This document shows positions 42,465 to 51,195 of a stretch of DNA of 64,000 nucleotides, one piece after another. Numbering within the stretch: the first letter of the stretch is position 1; every line of letters starts with the position of its first letter. The stretch spans positions 1-64,000 of the forward strand of contig NZ_JARGEL010000023.1 of assembly GCF_029211265.1 (NCBI RefSeq), read 5' to 3'. The notes under the pieces were generated by a model. That model did no database searches. It was not told the origin of the DNA and was given only the letters and a program-made list of their open reading frames with translations. The position numbers and the translations under genes are program-made. The stretch comes from Extensimonas soli (GTDB lineage Bacteria; Pseudomonadota; Gammaproteobacteria; Burkholderiales; Burkholderiaceae_C).

Positions 42465-43910
42465 ATGAGTTCCACAGACCAGCCGCCCCGCAAGGTCATA
42501 CCAATCGCAGCTGCTCCCGCTGATTCTTCGGAATCCGAGGAGCTCGTTTCTTTCTACGAAGCCCGCAAAAAGATTTACCCCCGATCGATCAGCGGGATTT
42601 TTGCGCGCTGGCGCTGGGCGATGGTGTTTCTGACGCAATTGGCATTTTATGGATTGCCTTGGCTGCAATGGGGCGAGCGCCAGCTGGTATTGTTTGATTT
42701 GGGGGCGCGGCGTTTTTATATTTTTGGTCTGGTGCTCTATCCCCAGGATTTCATTTATCTCACGGGGCTACTCATCATCTCTGCACTTTCGCTCTTTTTG
42801 TTCACGGCAGTGGCGGGGCGCTTGTGGTGTGGTTTCGCTTGTCCGCAGACGGTGTATACCGAGATATTCATGTGGATAGAGCACAAGGTAGAGGGCGATC
42901 GCACGGCGCGTTTGCGTCTCGATGCCGGGCCTTGGAATTTCGAGAAAATTCGCAAAAAATTTCTCAAGCAATTTTTGTGGATTGCCGTTGCTCTGTGGAC
43001 CGGGTTTACCTTCGTCGGTTATTTTGTGCCGATTCGTCAGTTGGGTGGCGAATTGCTGGCCTTGCAAGGCGGGTGGCAGATTTTCTGGGTTTTGTTTTAT
43101 GGTTTTGCCACCTATGGCAATGCCGGCTTCATGCGCGAGCAGGTGTGCAAATACATGTGTCCTTATGCGCGCTTTCAAAGCGCCATGTTCGATAAGGATA
43201 CTCTGATCGTCAGCTACGACGCTGAGCGTGGAGAGCCGCGCGGGCCCCGCAACAAGAATGTCGATCACAAGGCCAAGGGTTTAGGGGATTGCATAGACTG
43301 CACGCTTTGCGTTCAAGTGTGTCCGACGGGTATCGATATACGCAATGGTTTGCAGTATGAATGCATAGGCTGTGGCCTATGTGTCGATGCGTGCGATTCC
43401 GTCATGGAAAAAATGCATTACCCTAAAGGCCTGATAAGCTACGTCACGCAAAACGGTTTGCGTAGCCATTGGACGCGCGCGCAGATGCTGCGAAGGATAT
43501 TGAGGCCGCGTATTTTGATATACACCATTCTGTTGCTGCTGCTTTGCGTGGCCATGCTGGTGAGTCTGACGATGCGCAGCCCCATGAAGGTGGATGTGGT
43601 ACGTGATCGGGCCGCCTTGTCGCGCATAGTGGCTGGCGGCAGGCTGGAAAACGTTTATCGTTTGCAGATCATGAATGCCACGGAACGTGCGCATCATTAC
43701 CATATTTCCGTCAAAGGACTGGATGGCATTGAAATGGCATCGGATGCGGAGTACGATGTAGGGCCAGCAGAGGCGCGCTGGGTAGCAGTTCGGGTGCAGA
43801 TTCCCTATGGGGCGGCAAGCCCTGGTTCGCATCCTATCAGTTTCGTCATCGAATCACTGGACGACAAAGCCAGGATAGAAGAGAAGTCTATTTTCCTCGT
43901 GCCCCGCTGA
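42465..43910 (+). CDS. ccoG: cbb3 oxidase accessory protein CcoG (polyferredoxin)
   Basis: Membrane-bound iron-sulfur protein that helps copper handling in cbb3 assembly. 481 residues, several membrane helices, and cysteine motifs CGFACPQTVYTE, CKYMCPYARFQ, CIDCTLCVQVCPTGIDIRNG and CIGCGLCVDACD, typical of the CcoG/RdxA/FixG family with two cubane clusters. The C-terminal part is a periplasmic Ig-like domain (YRLQIMNATERAHHYHISV). No strong ribosome binding site. It is followed by ccoH 32 nt on. Confidence 0.96.
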   Translation: MSSTDQPPRKVIPIAAAPADSSESEELVSFYEARKKIYPRSISGIFARWRWAMVFLTQLAFYGLPWLQWGERQLVLFDLGARRFYIFGLVLYPQDFIYLTGLLIISALSLFLFTAVAGRLWCGFACPQTVYTEIFMWIEHKVEGDRTARLRLDAGPWNFEKIRKKFLKQFLWIAVALWTGFTFVGYFVPIRQLGGELLALQGGWQIFWVLFYGFATYGNAGFMREQVCKYMCPYARFQSAMFDKDTLIVSYDAERGEPRGPRNKNVDHKAKGLGDCIDCTLCVQVCPTGIDIRNGLQYECIGCGLCVDACDSVMEKMHYPKGLISYVTQNGLRSHWTRAQMLRRILRPRILIYTILLLLLCVAMLVSLTMRSPMKVDVVRDRAALSRIVAGGRLENVYRLQIMNATERAHHYHISVKGLDGIEMASDAEYDVGPAEARWVAVRVQIPYGAASPGSHPISFVIESLDDKARIEEKSIFLVPR

Positions 43911-43942
43911 GGGGCTCGTGCAGCAACATTTATAGGATTTTT

Positions 43943-44215
43943 ATGCCAACGACTGCTCGCCACCCTTCAGATATGCAACCCTGGTGGAAAATTGGCTATG
44001 TGTGGCTTTTGATCGCCGGCCCCGCTATCGTGATCATCGCGGGGTTTGTGACGCTGTGGATTGCCATTCGCACCCCGGATCCTGTCATCGACGAGGATTA
44101 TTATCGACATGGGCTTGAAATCAATAAAACCCTGGCGCAACCAGAGAAGAGCCTTGCACCGGCTCTCAAAGCCCGTAACCATGTCATTACGCCTCTCAAA
44201 GATCAGCCGCATTGA
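43943..44215 (+). CDS. ccoH: FixH/CcoH family protein, short form
   Basis: 90 residues with one membrane helix (VWLLIAGPAIVIIAGFVTLW) followed by TPDPVIDEDYYRHGLEINKTL, the conserved FixH segment. It helps CcoP/oxidase assembly in relatives. Rhizobial FixH is considerably longer, so this copy retains essentially the anchor and the conserved motif. TAGGA precedes the ATG. Its place directly after ccoG supports the call. Confidence 0.85.
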   Translation: MPTTARHPSDMQPWWKIGYVWLLIAGPAIVIIAGFVTLWIAIRTPDPVIDEDYYRHGLEINKTLAQPEKSLAPALKARNHVITPLKDQPH

Positions 44216-44251
44216 AATAATTTGCACCGAGGCATGGAAAGGAGACGATAT

Positions 44252-44539
44252 ATGGGGTCGCAACGATGGATGTGGATTGCCTGGCCCGCCTTTTTGATGG
44301 CGGGCGTTTTAGAAATTTTGGTATTTGCTTTGGTCGATCCACAAGATTTGCAGTGGTTTGGTCACCCTCTGGCAATGTCGCGTGAGGGAATTTACACCAT
44401 TGCTTTTTTTGTCTTTTGGATCGTCAACATGGCTTCGAGTGCATTGACTACACTCTTGGTGATGTCGCCTTTTGAGTTGAACCGTTGCCCTGTTCCTGCG
44501 TCGGATAGGCCGGATGACTGTCGCAAGCCTACGTGCTGA
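44252..44539 (+). CDS. Uncharacterised membrane protein in the cbb3 cluster
   Basis: 95 residues from ATG 44252 (AAAGGAG at 44238-44244). Two membrane helices: WIAWPAFLMAGVLEILVFAL, and IAFFVFWIVNMASSALTTLL. The C-terminus NRCPVPASDRPDDCRKPTC has three Cys, all after the last helix. I do not know a named family. It is the last gene of the cco run before a bidirectional hairpin and the convergent fnr. A link to oxidase assembly is inferred only from position. Confidence 0.8.
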   Translation: MGSQRWMWIAWPAFLMAGVLEILVFALVDPQDLQWFGHPLAMSREGIYTIAFFVFWIVNMASSALTTLLVMSPFELNRCPVPASDRPDDCRKPTC

Positions 44540-44580
44540 ATCTGTTTATGGCCAGCGGATGCTGGTCATATTCACAGATT
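44539..44580. terminator. Hairpin between convergent cco genes and fnr
   Basis: AATCTGT and ACAGATT (44539-44545, 44574-44580) enclose a second stem ATGGCCAGC / GCTGGTCAT. Followed by TTGGGG on the plus strand. It sits exactly between the convergent genes and probably stops transcription in both directions. Confidence 0.5.
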
Positions 44581-44600
44581 TTGGGGCGTAGGCTGGATTG

Positions 44601-45323
44601 TCAGTGGCAGTTTTGTTGATTGTTCACGATACTGCGCAGAGCTTCGACATCAAGTATGCGCACATGGCGCTGTTTGACTTCGATAATGCCTTCTTCAACG
44701 AATTTTGAGAAGGTGCGGCTCACGGTTTCCAGTTTCAGGCCGAGATAACTGCCGATCTCTTCGCGTGTCATGCGGAGAATCAGCTCCGACTGCGAGAAGC
44801 CGCGCGCATGCAGGCGCTGCACCAAATTGAGCAAAAAGGCGGCGAGGCGCTCTTCGGCGCGCATGCTGCCCAGCAGCAGCATGACGCCGTGTTCGCGCAC
44901 GATCTCCCGGCTCATGATCTTGTGCACATGGTGCTGCAATGCCGTGAATTCTCGGGAGAGTTCTTCCAGACGGTCGAATGGCATGACGCAAACCTCTGCG
45001 TCTTCCAGCGCCACCGCATCGCAGCTGTGGTGGTCGTTGACGATGCCGTCCAGTCCAATGATTTCCCCAGCCATCTGAAAGCCGGTGACTTGGTCGCGGC
45101 CGTCTTCCGTAGTGAGGCAGGTCTTGAAAAAGCCGGTGCGAATCGCGAACAGAGAGGTGAACGCTTCACCGTTGCGAAACAGGGTGCCACCGCGCTTGAC
45201 CTTGCGCCGCACGGCGACGGCCTCGTCTATGCGCTGCAGTTGTTCGTCGTTCAGGCCCACAGGCATGCACAGCTCACGCAAATTGCAGTTGGAGCAGGCA
45301 ACTTTGATGGTTTGAGGAGTCAT
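44601..45323 (-). CDS. fnr: FNR/ANR-type oxygen-sensing transcription regulator
   Basis: CRP-family activator with an oxygen-labile [4Fe-4S] cluster. 240 residues from ATG 45323; cluster Cys at 10, 13 and 19 (CSNCNLRELC) and 101 (HHSCDA). A cyclic-nucleotide-type beta-roll spans about 30-130, a long dimerisation helix follows, and the HTH reads TREEIGSYLGLKLETVSRTF with the Glu and Ser-Arg that read TTGAT half-sites. Extension to 45443 is rejected because it adds non-family sequence. No Shine-Dalgarno is visible before the ATG. It likely controls the cco genes, hemN, and itself through the three boxes in this window. Confidence 0.95.
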   Translation of the reverse strand: MTPQTIKVACSNCNLRELCMPVGLNDEQLQRIDEAVAVRRKVKRGGTLFRNGEAFTSLFAIRTGFFKTCLTTEDGRDQVTGFQMAGEIIGLDGIVNDHHSCDAVALEDAEVCVMPFDRLEELSREFTALQHHVHKIMSREIVREHGVMLLLGSMRAEERLAAFLLNLVQRLHARGFSQSELILRMTREEIGSYLGLKLETVSRTFSKFVEEGIIEVKQRHVRILDVEALRSIVNNQQNCH

Positions 45324-45387
45324 AAATTTAGGAGTAAGACGGCAGTGGTGGCTCGTAAGGGGGCTGCTTCTCCACCTGTTCGATAGC

Positions 45388-45401
45388 TTGACACATGTCA
45401 A
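45388..45401. promoter_or_regulatory. FNR/ANR-type box between fnr and hemN
   Basis: TTGACACATGTCAA is a perfect palindrome of the form TTGAC-N4-GTCAA, two symmetric bases from consensus. It is 52 bp before hemN and 64 bp before fnr, in the 130-bp divergent spacer, so it could regulate both. Confidence 0.65.
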
Positions 45402-45453
45402 TGAGTTGCTTGCAAGCGTAAGGCACAGTTGCTGAGTTCGCAAGGATAAATTT

Positions 45454-46833
45454 ATGACAGCTGTCTCACCCGAACTTCTGCGCCGCTTCGATGTGCCGGG
45501 GCCCCGCTACACCTCGTATCCTACCGCCGATCGCTTCGTTGAGGCTTTTCGTGACAGGGATTATGTGCTTGCGCTTGCCCAGCGTCGCCTGGGCGGTGCG
45601 ACGGCGCTGCCATTGTCAATTTACGTGCACATTCCATTTTGCGAGTCGCTGTGCTACTACTGCGCCTGCAACAAGATCATCACCAAGCATCACGAACGTG
45701 CCGAGGCTTACCTGGACTACCTGGGCAAAGAGATGGACTTGCATGTGGCGCAGCTTGGCGCGGGCCAGCCGGTCAGCCAGTTGCACTTGGGTGGAGGGAC
45801 GCCGACCTTCCTCTCGGATGCGGGCTTGCGCAGACTGATGGCGATGATTCGGCACAATTTTGCCCTGGCTCCGGGGGGGGAATATTCCATAGAGGTCGAT
45901 CCGCGCACGGTGGATGCGGGGCGCTTGGCGCTGCTGGCAGAACTCGGCTTCAACCGGTTGAGCTTCGGCGTGCAGGACTTTGATCCCAAGGTGCAAAAGG
46001 CCGTGCATCGCGTCCAGCCGGCGGAGCAGGTGTTCGCGCTCGTCGAGACCGCGCGGACCTTGGGATTCGAGTCCGTCAATGTGGACTTGATCTATGGTTT
46101 GCCACGGCAGACACCGGAGTCCTTTGATAGCACCTTGGCGCTCGTCGGACAGTTGCGGCCCGACCGCATTGCACTCTATGCCTATGCGCATCTGCCGGAC
46201 CGGTTCAAGCCGCAGCGGCGCATCCACGCAGAGGAGTTGCCCGGGGCCGAGGCCAAGCTGTCGATGCTGTCGCGTTCGCTGGACGCCTTGATGGGGGCGG
46301 GCTATGTGTACGTGGGCATGGACCATTTTGCTTTGCCCACGGACGCGCTGGCCGTTGCCAAGCGGCAAGGACGCTTGCATCGTAATTTTCAGGGCTACAG
46401 TACGCAGCCCGATTGTGACCTGATCGGTCTTGGTGTCTCGGGTATCGGCCGGATTGGTGCCACCTACAGCCAGAACGCCAAGACCTTGGAGGAGTATTAC
46501 GACTTTCTGGATCGCGGTCGCCTGCCCGTGGTGCGTGGCCTGGCTTTGTCGCGCGACGACCTTGTACGCCGCGCGGTCATCATGGCGCTGATGTGCCAGG
46601 GTGAGCTTGTGTTTGAACCCGTGGAACAGGCTTGGCTGATCGACTTTCGCAAATACTTCGCAGCGGAGTTGGAGCAGTTGGAGGGGCTGGCCGAACAAGA
46701 CCTGGTTGCTCTGGGGCCCGAAGGCATCCGCGTGACGGCTACGGGGTGGTTCTTCGTGCGCGGCATTGCGATGGTGTTCGATCGCTATTTGCAAGCCGAC
46801 CGCAACAGGGCGCGTTTTTCGCGCATCATTTGA
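45454..46833 (+). CDS. hemN: Oxygen-independent coproporphyrinogen III oxidase
   Basis: Radical SAM enzyme that makes protoporphyrinogen IX for heme without oxygen. 459 residues. The SAM cluster motif is IPFCESLCYYCACNK (Cys63, 67, 70), followed by HLGGGTPTFL and SFGVQDFD, and the C-terminal HemN domain. True HemN length (about 457) and the YTSYPTADRF N-terminus distinguish it from HemW. AAGGA before the ATG. An FNR box is upstream, and the demand for heme by the cbb3 oxidase explains the location. Confidence 0.96.
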   Translation: MTAVSPELLRRFDVPGPRYTSYPTADRFVEAFRDRDYVLALAQRRLGGATALPLSIYVHIPFCESLCYYCACNKIITKHHERAEAYLDYLGKEMDLHVAQLGAGQPVSQLHLGGGTPTFLSDAGLRRLMAMIRHNFALAPGGEYSIEVDPRTVDAGRLALLAELGFNRLSFGVQDFDPKVQKAVHRVQPAEQVFALVETARTLGFESVNVDLIYGLPRQTPESFDSTLALVGQLRPDRIALYAYAHLPDRFKPQRRIHAEELPGAEAKLSMLSRSLDALMGAGYVYVGMDHFALPTDALAVAKRQGRLHRNFQGYSTQPDCDLIGLGVSGIGRIGATYSQNAKTLEEYYDFLDRGRLPVVRGLALSRDDLVRRAVIMALMCQGELVFEPVEQAWLIDFRKYFAAELEQLEGLAEQDLVALGPEGIRVTATGWFFVRGIAMVFDRYLQADRNRARFSRII

Positions 46834-46865
46834 AAAATCGGCCTTGAGGGCCGCGTAATCTGCGC

Positions 46866-47609
46866 ATGCTGCTCACTTTTTCATTAACAGCGTTGTTCAT
46901 GGGCGTGGTCGGGGGGCCGCATTGTCTTGTCATGTGTGCGGCGCCATGTGCAGCGCTGGTGAACGGGTCTTCGGCAGTCGCCGCCATGGGAGGCGGTGCA
47001 GCGGCGCAAGGCGAAGAAAGAGTGCGCTGGCTGCCCAACGGTTTCGGCGGGGTGCAGCGGCTCGCGGCTTTTCACCTCGGGCGCTTGGCGGGATACGCAC
47101 TGGCAGGTGCCTTGGCCGCATGGGCCATGGATGGCTTGGCCTGGATGACGCAGCAAACGGCTGCCTTGCGGCCTGTATGGACTTTGATGCACGTGGCCAT
47201 TCTGGTATGGGGGTTGGCGATGGTGCTGCAAGCGCGCCAGCCTGCCTGGGTGGAGAGCGCTGGGCGTGCGGTGTGGCGCCGCATGCAATCATGGACTGCA
47301 GCACCCGTGGGGCTAGGCTTGGTGGGGGTTTTATGGGCGCTGATGCCCTGCAGCTTGTTGTATTCCGCCCTGCTGGTGGCGGCCTTGAGCGGTGGGGTGT
47401 GGCAAGGCGCATGGGCCATGGCGTTGTTCGGCATTGGCAGCGGCGTCTGGCTGCTGGCCGGCCCCTGGATCTGGGGGCAATTGCGCTCGCGCATCAATGC
47501 CGCACGGGCCGACTGGGGGACGCGGCTTGCCGGGCTCTTGCTCTGTGCCATGGCCGGCTGGGCATTGTGGATGGACGTCATCGCCAAGTCTTCGCTGTGG
47601 TGTGCCTGA
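46866..47609 (+). CDS. SafE/DsbD-like membrane protein of the cbb3 cluster
   Basis: 247 residues with six predicted membrane helices. The N-terminal GVVGGPHCLVMCAAPCAAL resembles the Cys-containing first helix of the COG2836 'sulfite exporter TauE/SafE-like' or DsbD-like proteins often found with cbb3 oxidase genes. A second half repeats the pattern (MPCSLLYSALLVAALSGG). A role in copper or redox delivery to the oxidase is suggested in the literature for such neighbours; here it is an inference from context. It starts 32 nt after hemN. Confidence 0.75.
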   Translation: MLLTFSLTALFMGVVGGPHCLVMCAAPCAALVNGSSAVAAMGGGAAAQGEERVRWLPNGFGGVQRLAAFHLGRLAGYALAGALAAWAMDGLAWMTQQTAALRPVWTLMHVAILVWGLAMVLQARQPAWVESAGRAVWRRMQSWTAAPVGLGLVGVLWALMPCSLLYSALLVAALSGGVWQGAWAMALFGIGSGVWLLAGPWIWGQLRSRINAARADWGTRLAGLLLCAMAGWALWMDVIAKSSLWCA

Positions 47610-47728
47610 GGGCCTGGATTTCGGTGGAGGTCGGTGAGGGGGATACGCGCGTTTTTTTTGCATTGCGCTACATTTTTCAGAGTCAAAGCTGCTTTCTGTG
47701 CGCGCAGAGGTCATAATTTGCGAACAAT

Positions 47729-49081
47729 GTGCAAGAGGGCGTAACGGTAGGCCCATTGTTTGCAGTGACTTCTTCCATTTACATCGACATCGATCAGCTT
47801 TGCATTGGCATGTTCATCCAGTTGGAGGTGGGCTGGATGAATCATCCTTTTCCTGTGAACAGTTTTCGCATTGCGTCTGCGCAGCAGATTGCCACCTTGC
47901 GCGACCTGGGGCTGACGAGAGTTCGCGTCATCCTGGACAAATGTGATGCCGATGTCCGGCGCGCATTGGCAACATCGGAGAAAAAGGAAGTGCCTCCCAC
48001 GGCTATGGAGTCTGGCGAGTCAGTGGCCGCGCAGCCTGCAAGCACGGATGTTTCCTCGTCCGAGGCGATGCGCCTGGCGTTGCTGGCGGAACAAAATCGT
48101 CGTCTGTTGGAGTGTGACCGGCGCTTTGCGCAAGCGACCCGTGAATATCTTGCGATCGAACGCACGGTGTTGGAGCTCCCTGCGCAGGCCTGTGCGCAAA
48201 CCCAAAAGCTGGTGGCAGAGTGTGTCTCCAGCCTGCTTGCCAAAGACGAGGTGGCCATCCGTCTTTTGTCTGAGGGGGCTGGCGAGCGCGCAGCGCTCCA
48301 TCCGGTCAATGTCATGGTCGCAAGCTTGCTGCTCGGGAAGGTCTTGGGTCTGCAGAGTACGGAGTTGCAGGAGCTGGGCATGGCCGCTTTGCTGCACGAT
48401 GTGGGCAAGATCACCCTGCCCCCCAAATACCGGCATCCGCTGCCCACGATGACACCGGCAGAGCGCGCGCAGTATGAGGGGCATGTGCGTGCGTCGGTTG
48501 CTCTGGCCCGCAGCATGGGGCTTCCCGATGCGGCCGTGATTGCGATGGCCCAGCACCACGAGATGGCCGATGGCAGCGGGTTTCCCAAGCGGCTCTGTGG
48601 CAGTGATCTGGGGCGCGTGAGCCAGATGCTCGCGTTGGTGAATCACTACGATAGGCTCTGCAACCCGGTGCGCGAGGCCGATGCCCTGACCCCGCACGAA
48701 GCCTTGGCCGTGATTTTCGCGCGACGCAAGGCATTCTTTGACGAAATGGTGCTGGCCGCCTTCATTCGCATGATGGGGGTGTACCCCCCAGGGTCGGTGG
48801 TGCAACTGGCCAATGACCGTTATGCGCTCGTCGTGTCCGTCAATTCGAACCGGCCTCTGCGCCCCAAGGTGATCGTGCACGACCCGCAAGTCCCCAAAGA
48901 GGAGGCGCTGATTCTGGACTTGGAGGCCGAGCCGGAGCTGGGCATACGTCGCAGTCTTAAGCCGAGCCAACTCCCGCGGGAAGCGTTGGACTACCTGTCA
49001 CCGCGTAAAAAAATTTGCTACTTTTTTGAGCGCGTGGTAGCGCTGGAGGCGGTAGAAGGGCAAGAGGAGGCCATGCAATGA
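47729..49081 (+). CDS. HD-GYP domain cyclic-di-GMP phosphodiesterase
   Basis: Up to 450 residues. The start is uncertain: GTG 47729 opens the frame, and GTG 47765 just before SSIYIDIDQLCIGMFI is as likely; neither has a clear ribosome binding site. N-terminal DUF3391 (about 13-60) is followed by an HD-GYP domain with LLHDVGKITLPPKYRHP, HHEMADGSGFPKRL (GYP-type motif) and NHYDRLCNP. The metal ligands appear complete, so it should hydrolyse cyclic di-GMP. It overlaps the next gene by 4 nt. No receiver domain is present. Confidence 0.92.
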   Translation: MQEGVTVGPLFAVTSSIYIDIDQLCIGMFIQLEVGWMNHPFPVNSFRIASAQQIATLRDLGLTRVRVILDKCDADVRRALATSEKKEVPPTAMESGESVAAQPASTDVSSSEAMRLALLAEQNRRLLECDRRFAQATREYLAIERTVLELPAQACAQTQKLVAECVSSLLAKDEVAIRLLSEGAGERAALHPVNVMVASLLLGKVLGLQSTELQELGMAALLHDVGKITLPPKYRHPLPTMTPAERAQYEGHVRASVALARSMGLPDAAVIAMAQHHEMADGSGFPKRLCGSDLGRVSQMLALVNHYDRLCNPVREADALTPHEALAVIFARRKAFFDEMVLAAFIRMMGVYPPGSVVQLANDRYALVVSVNSNRPLRPKVIVHDPQVPKEEALILDLEAEPELGIRRSLKPSQLPREALDYLSPRKKICYFFERVVALEAVEGQEEAMQ

Positions 49082-51150
49082 CCCTGCAGGTGCAAAAATC
49101 CTGGCTCGACAGTCTGCAAGAGGCCGTCTGGCTCGTCGATGCAAAGTCTCTGTGCATTGTGCAGTCGAACGAAGCGGCCGCGCGGCTGCTTGGGTTGTCC
49201 TGTGACGAAATGCGGGGGATGCCGGTGCTGCGTCTGGCCGTCACGCCGGAGGATCAGGCATTCTGGGGCGGCACTACGGAAGAAATTGCGCGGGGAATCG
49301 ACTCCTATACCCACGTGCTGCGTGGCGATGGCGCGTGGGTGGCCGTGGCGCGCCGGGTAGCGCCGTTGCAAGCTCTCGACGGCAGAGGCTATTTAGTGCT
49401 TAGCATGCTCGATCGCACCGTGCAGGAGAACACCGAGCGTGAATTGGAAGCCTTGCTGGCCGAACTGCGTGCTACGCTGGATTCAGCCGCGGAAGGGATT
49501 TTGGTGTGCGACCTGCAGGGACGCATACGTGCTTTCAATCGGCGCATGGCACAAATCTGGGACATCCCCGAGCGCTTGTTGGTGGAGCGCGATGACCAGG
49601 CGGTATATGCGCACATGGCGGCCCAGGTTACCGACAAGAAGGCCTATAAAAGGCGGCTTGCCGAGTTGGCCAAGCAGCCTGAGGCGCAAGCCTGCGACAT
49701 TTTGCACTTGCGCCATGGCGTCGTTGTCGAGCGGCTGGTGGTGCCGCAGCTGCAGCGCGGCGAGCTCTCCGGCTGGGTCTATTCATATCGCGATATCACG
49801 CAGCAGCAGGCCGACCGGCAGCGCATTCAGGAGCTCGCTTACACCGATGCGCTGACGGGGTTGCCCAACTACCGACAGTTTGCGCAGCGTGTGGATGTGG
49901 CGATCCAGGAAGCATCCGAAAAGGCGCCGTGCTTCGCCATCGTTTTCCTCGATCTGGACCGCTTCAAGATCGTGAACGATTCCCTGGGCCATTCCTTTGG
50001 CGACAGGGTGTTGCAACTGGTGGCCGAGCGTATCGCATCCTGTCTGCGCCAGACGGATATGCTGTGCCGTCTGGGCGGGGACGAGTTCTTGCTTTACCTG
50101 CACGAAGCCGATGCGGCAGTGGCAGAAGGTGTGGTGCGTCGCATCCTCGAAAGCATGCTGCGCCCCTGCGAGCTCGACGGCATGGGTTTTTCGGTGATGT
50201 GCAGCATGGGCATCGCGCTGTACCCACAGGACGGCGCCACGCTGGACGAGCTCATCAAGCAGGCCGATACAGCGATGTACCGCGTCAAAGACCGTGGGCG
50301 CGGCAATTACAGCTTCTACCAGCCACAGATGAACGCGCATTTGCTGTCGCGCATGAAGCTGGAGCACGCGATGCGCCAGGCGCTCGCGGCGCAGCGATTC
50401 GCCGTGCATTACCAGCCGCAGGTGAGCCTGGCTACCGGTGGCATTACGGGGGCCGAGGCCTTGCTGCGCTGGACGGATCCGGAGCTCGGGACGGTGTCGC
50501 CAGGTCTTTTCATCCCTTTGGCCGAGGAATCTGGCTTCATCATCGTGCTGGGGGCCTGGGTCATGGAGCAGGCGGTGCGCGAGGCTGCCAAATGGATGCA
50601 TGCAGGCCATCCGCTCGTCATTTCCGTGAATGTCTCTACGCTGGAGTTTCGCCAGCCCGATTTCGTCGAGCGCGTCACACGCCTGCTCGCCGTGCACCAG
50701 CTGCCGCCGGCGCTGCTGGAAATCGAGTTGACCGAGTCCATCATGCTGCAGGATGCGCTGGAGATGGAAGAGCGCCTGCGGGAGCTGGCCGGTTTGGGCG
50801 TCAGTCTGGCGATCGACGATTTCGGCACGGGCTACTCCAACCTCGCCTACCTCAAAAAGCTGCCCATCCATAAACTCAAGATCGACCAGTCTTTCATTCG
50901 TGGTCTGCCCGACGACGAGGGCGACCTGGCGATCGTCCGCGCCATCGTGGGCATGGGGCAGGCCCTGCATATCGAAGTGGTGGCGGAAGGGGTGGAAACG
51001 ACCGCCCAGCGGGCCGCATTGCAGCGCTTGCACTGCGGTCATTTCCAGGGTTTTTTGTGCACTCCGGCCTTACCCGCCACGGAGTTCTGGCAAAAGCTTG
51101 CGCGCCCTGGCGCCGCGATGCAGGATGCGCTTGCCGATCCGTTGTGCTGA
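49078..51150 (+). CDS. PAS-GGDEF-EAL cyclic-di-GMP enzyme
   Basis: 690-residue protein without membrane segments. Two PAS-like sensor domains (about 1-120, 120-255) precede GGDEF (CRLGGDEFLLYLHE) with an intact inhibitory RxxD (RQTD, five residues before GGDEF) and EAL (AEALLRWTDPE, NVSTLEF, ELTES, IDDFGTGYSNLAYL, KIDQSFI, VAEGVET). All catalytic residues of both output domains look present, so it may make or degrade cyclic di-GMP, with direction set by the sensors. The ATGA overlap with the HD-GYP gene means co-translation. Confidence 0.95.
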   Translation: MTLQVQKSWLDSLQEAVWLVDAKSLCIVQSNEAAARLLGLSCDEMRGMPVLRLAVTPEDQAFWGGTTEEIARGIDSYTHVLRGDGAWVAVARRVAPLQALDGRGYLVLSMLDRTVQENTERELEALLAELRATLDSAAEGILVCDLQGRIRAFNRRMAQIWDIPERLLVERDDQAVYAHMAAQVTDKKAYKRRLAELAKQPEAQACDILHLRHGVVVERLVVPQLQRGELSGWVYSYRDITQQQADRQRIQELAYTDALTGLPNYRQFAQRVDVAIQEASEKAPCFAIVFLDLDRFKIVNDSLGHSFGDRVLQLVAERIASCLRQTDMLCRLGGDEFLLYLHEADAAVAEGVVRRILESMLRPCELDGMGFSVMCSMGIALYPQDGATLDELIKQADTAMYRVKDRGRGNYSFYQPQMNAHLLSRMKLEHAMRQALAAQRFAVHYQPQVSLATGGITGAEALLRWTDPELGTVSPGLFIPLAEESGFIIVLGAWVMEQAVREAAKWMHAGHPLVISVNVSTLEFRQPDFVERVTRLLAVHQLPPALLEIELTESIMLQDALEMEERLRELAGLGVSLAIDDFGTGYSNLAYLKKLPIHKLKIDQSFIRGLPDDEGDLAIVRAIVGMGQALHIEVVAEGVETTAQRAALQRLHCGHFQGFLCTPALPATEFWQKLARPGAAMQDALADPLC

Positions 51151-51195
51151 ATTGCCGGCATCCTGGCGCAGCTTGCGTCATCGTTCGTCGCGGTT

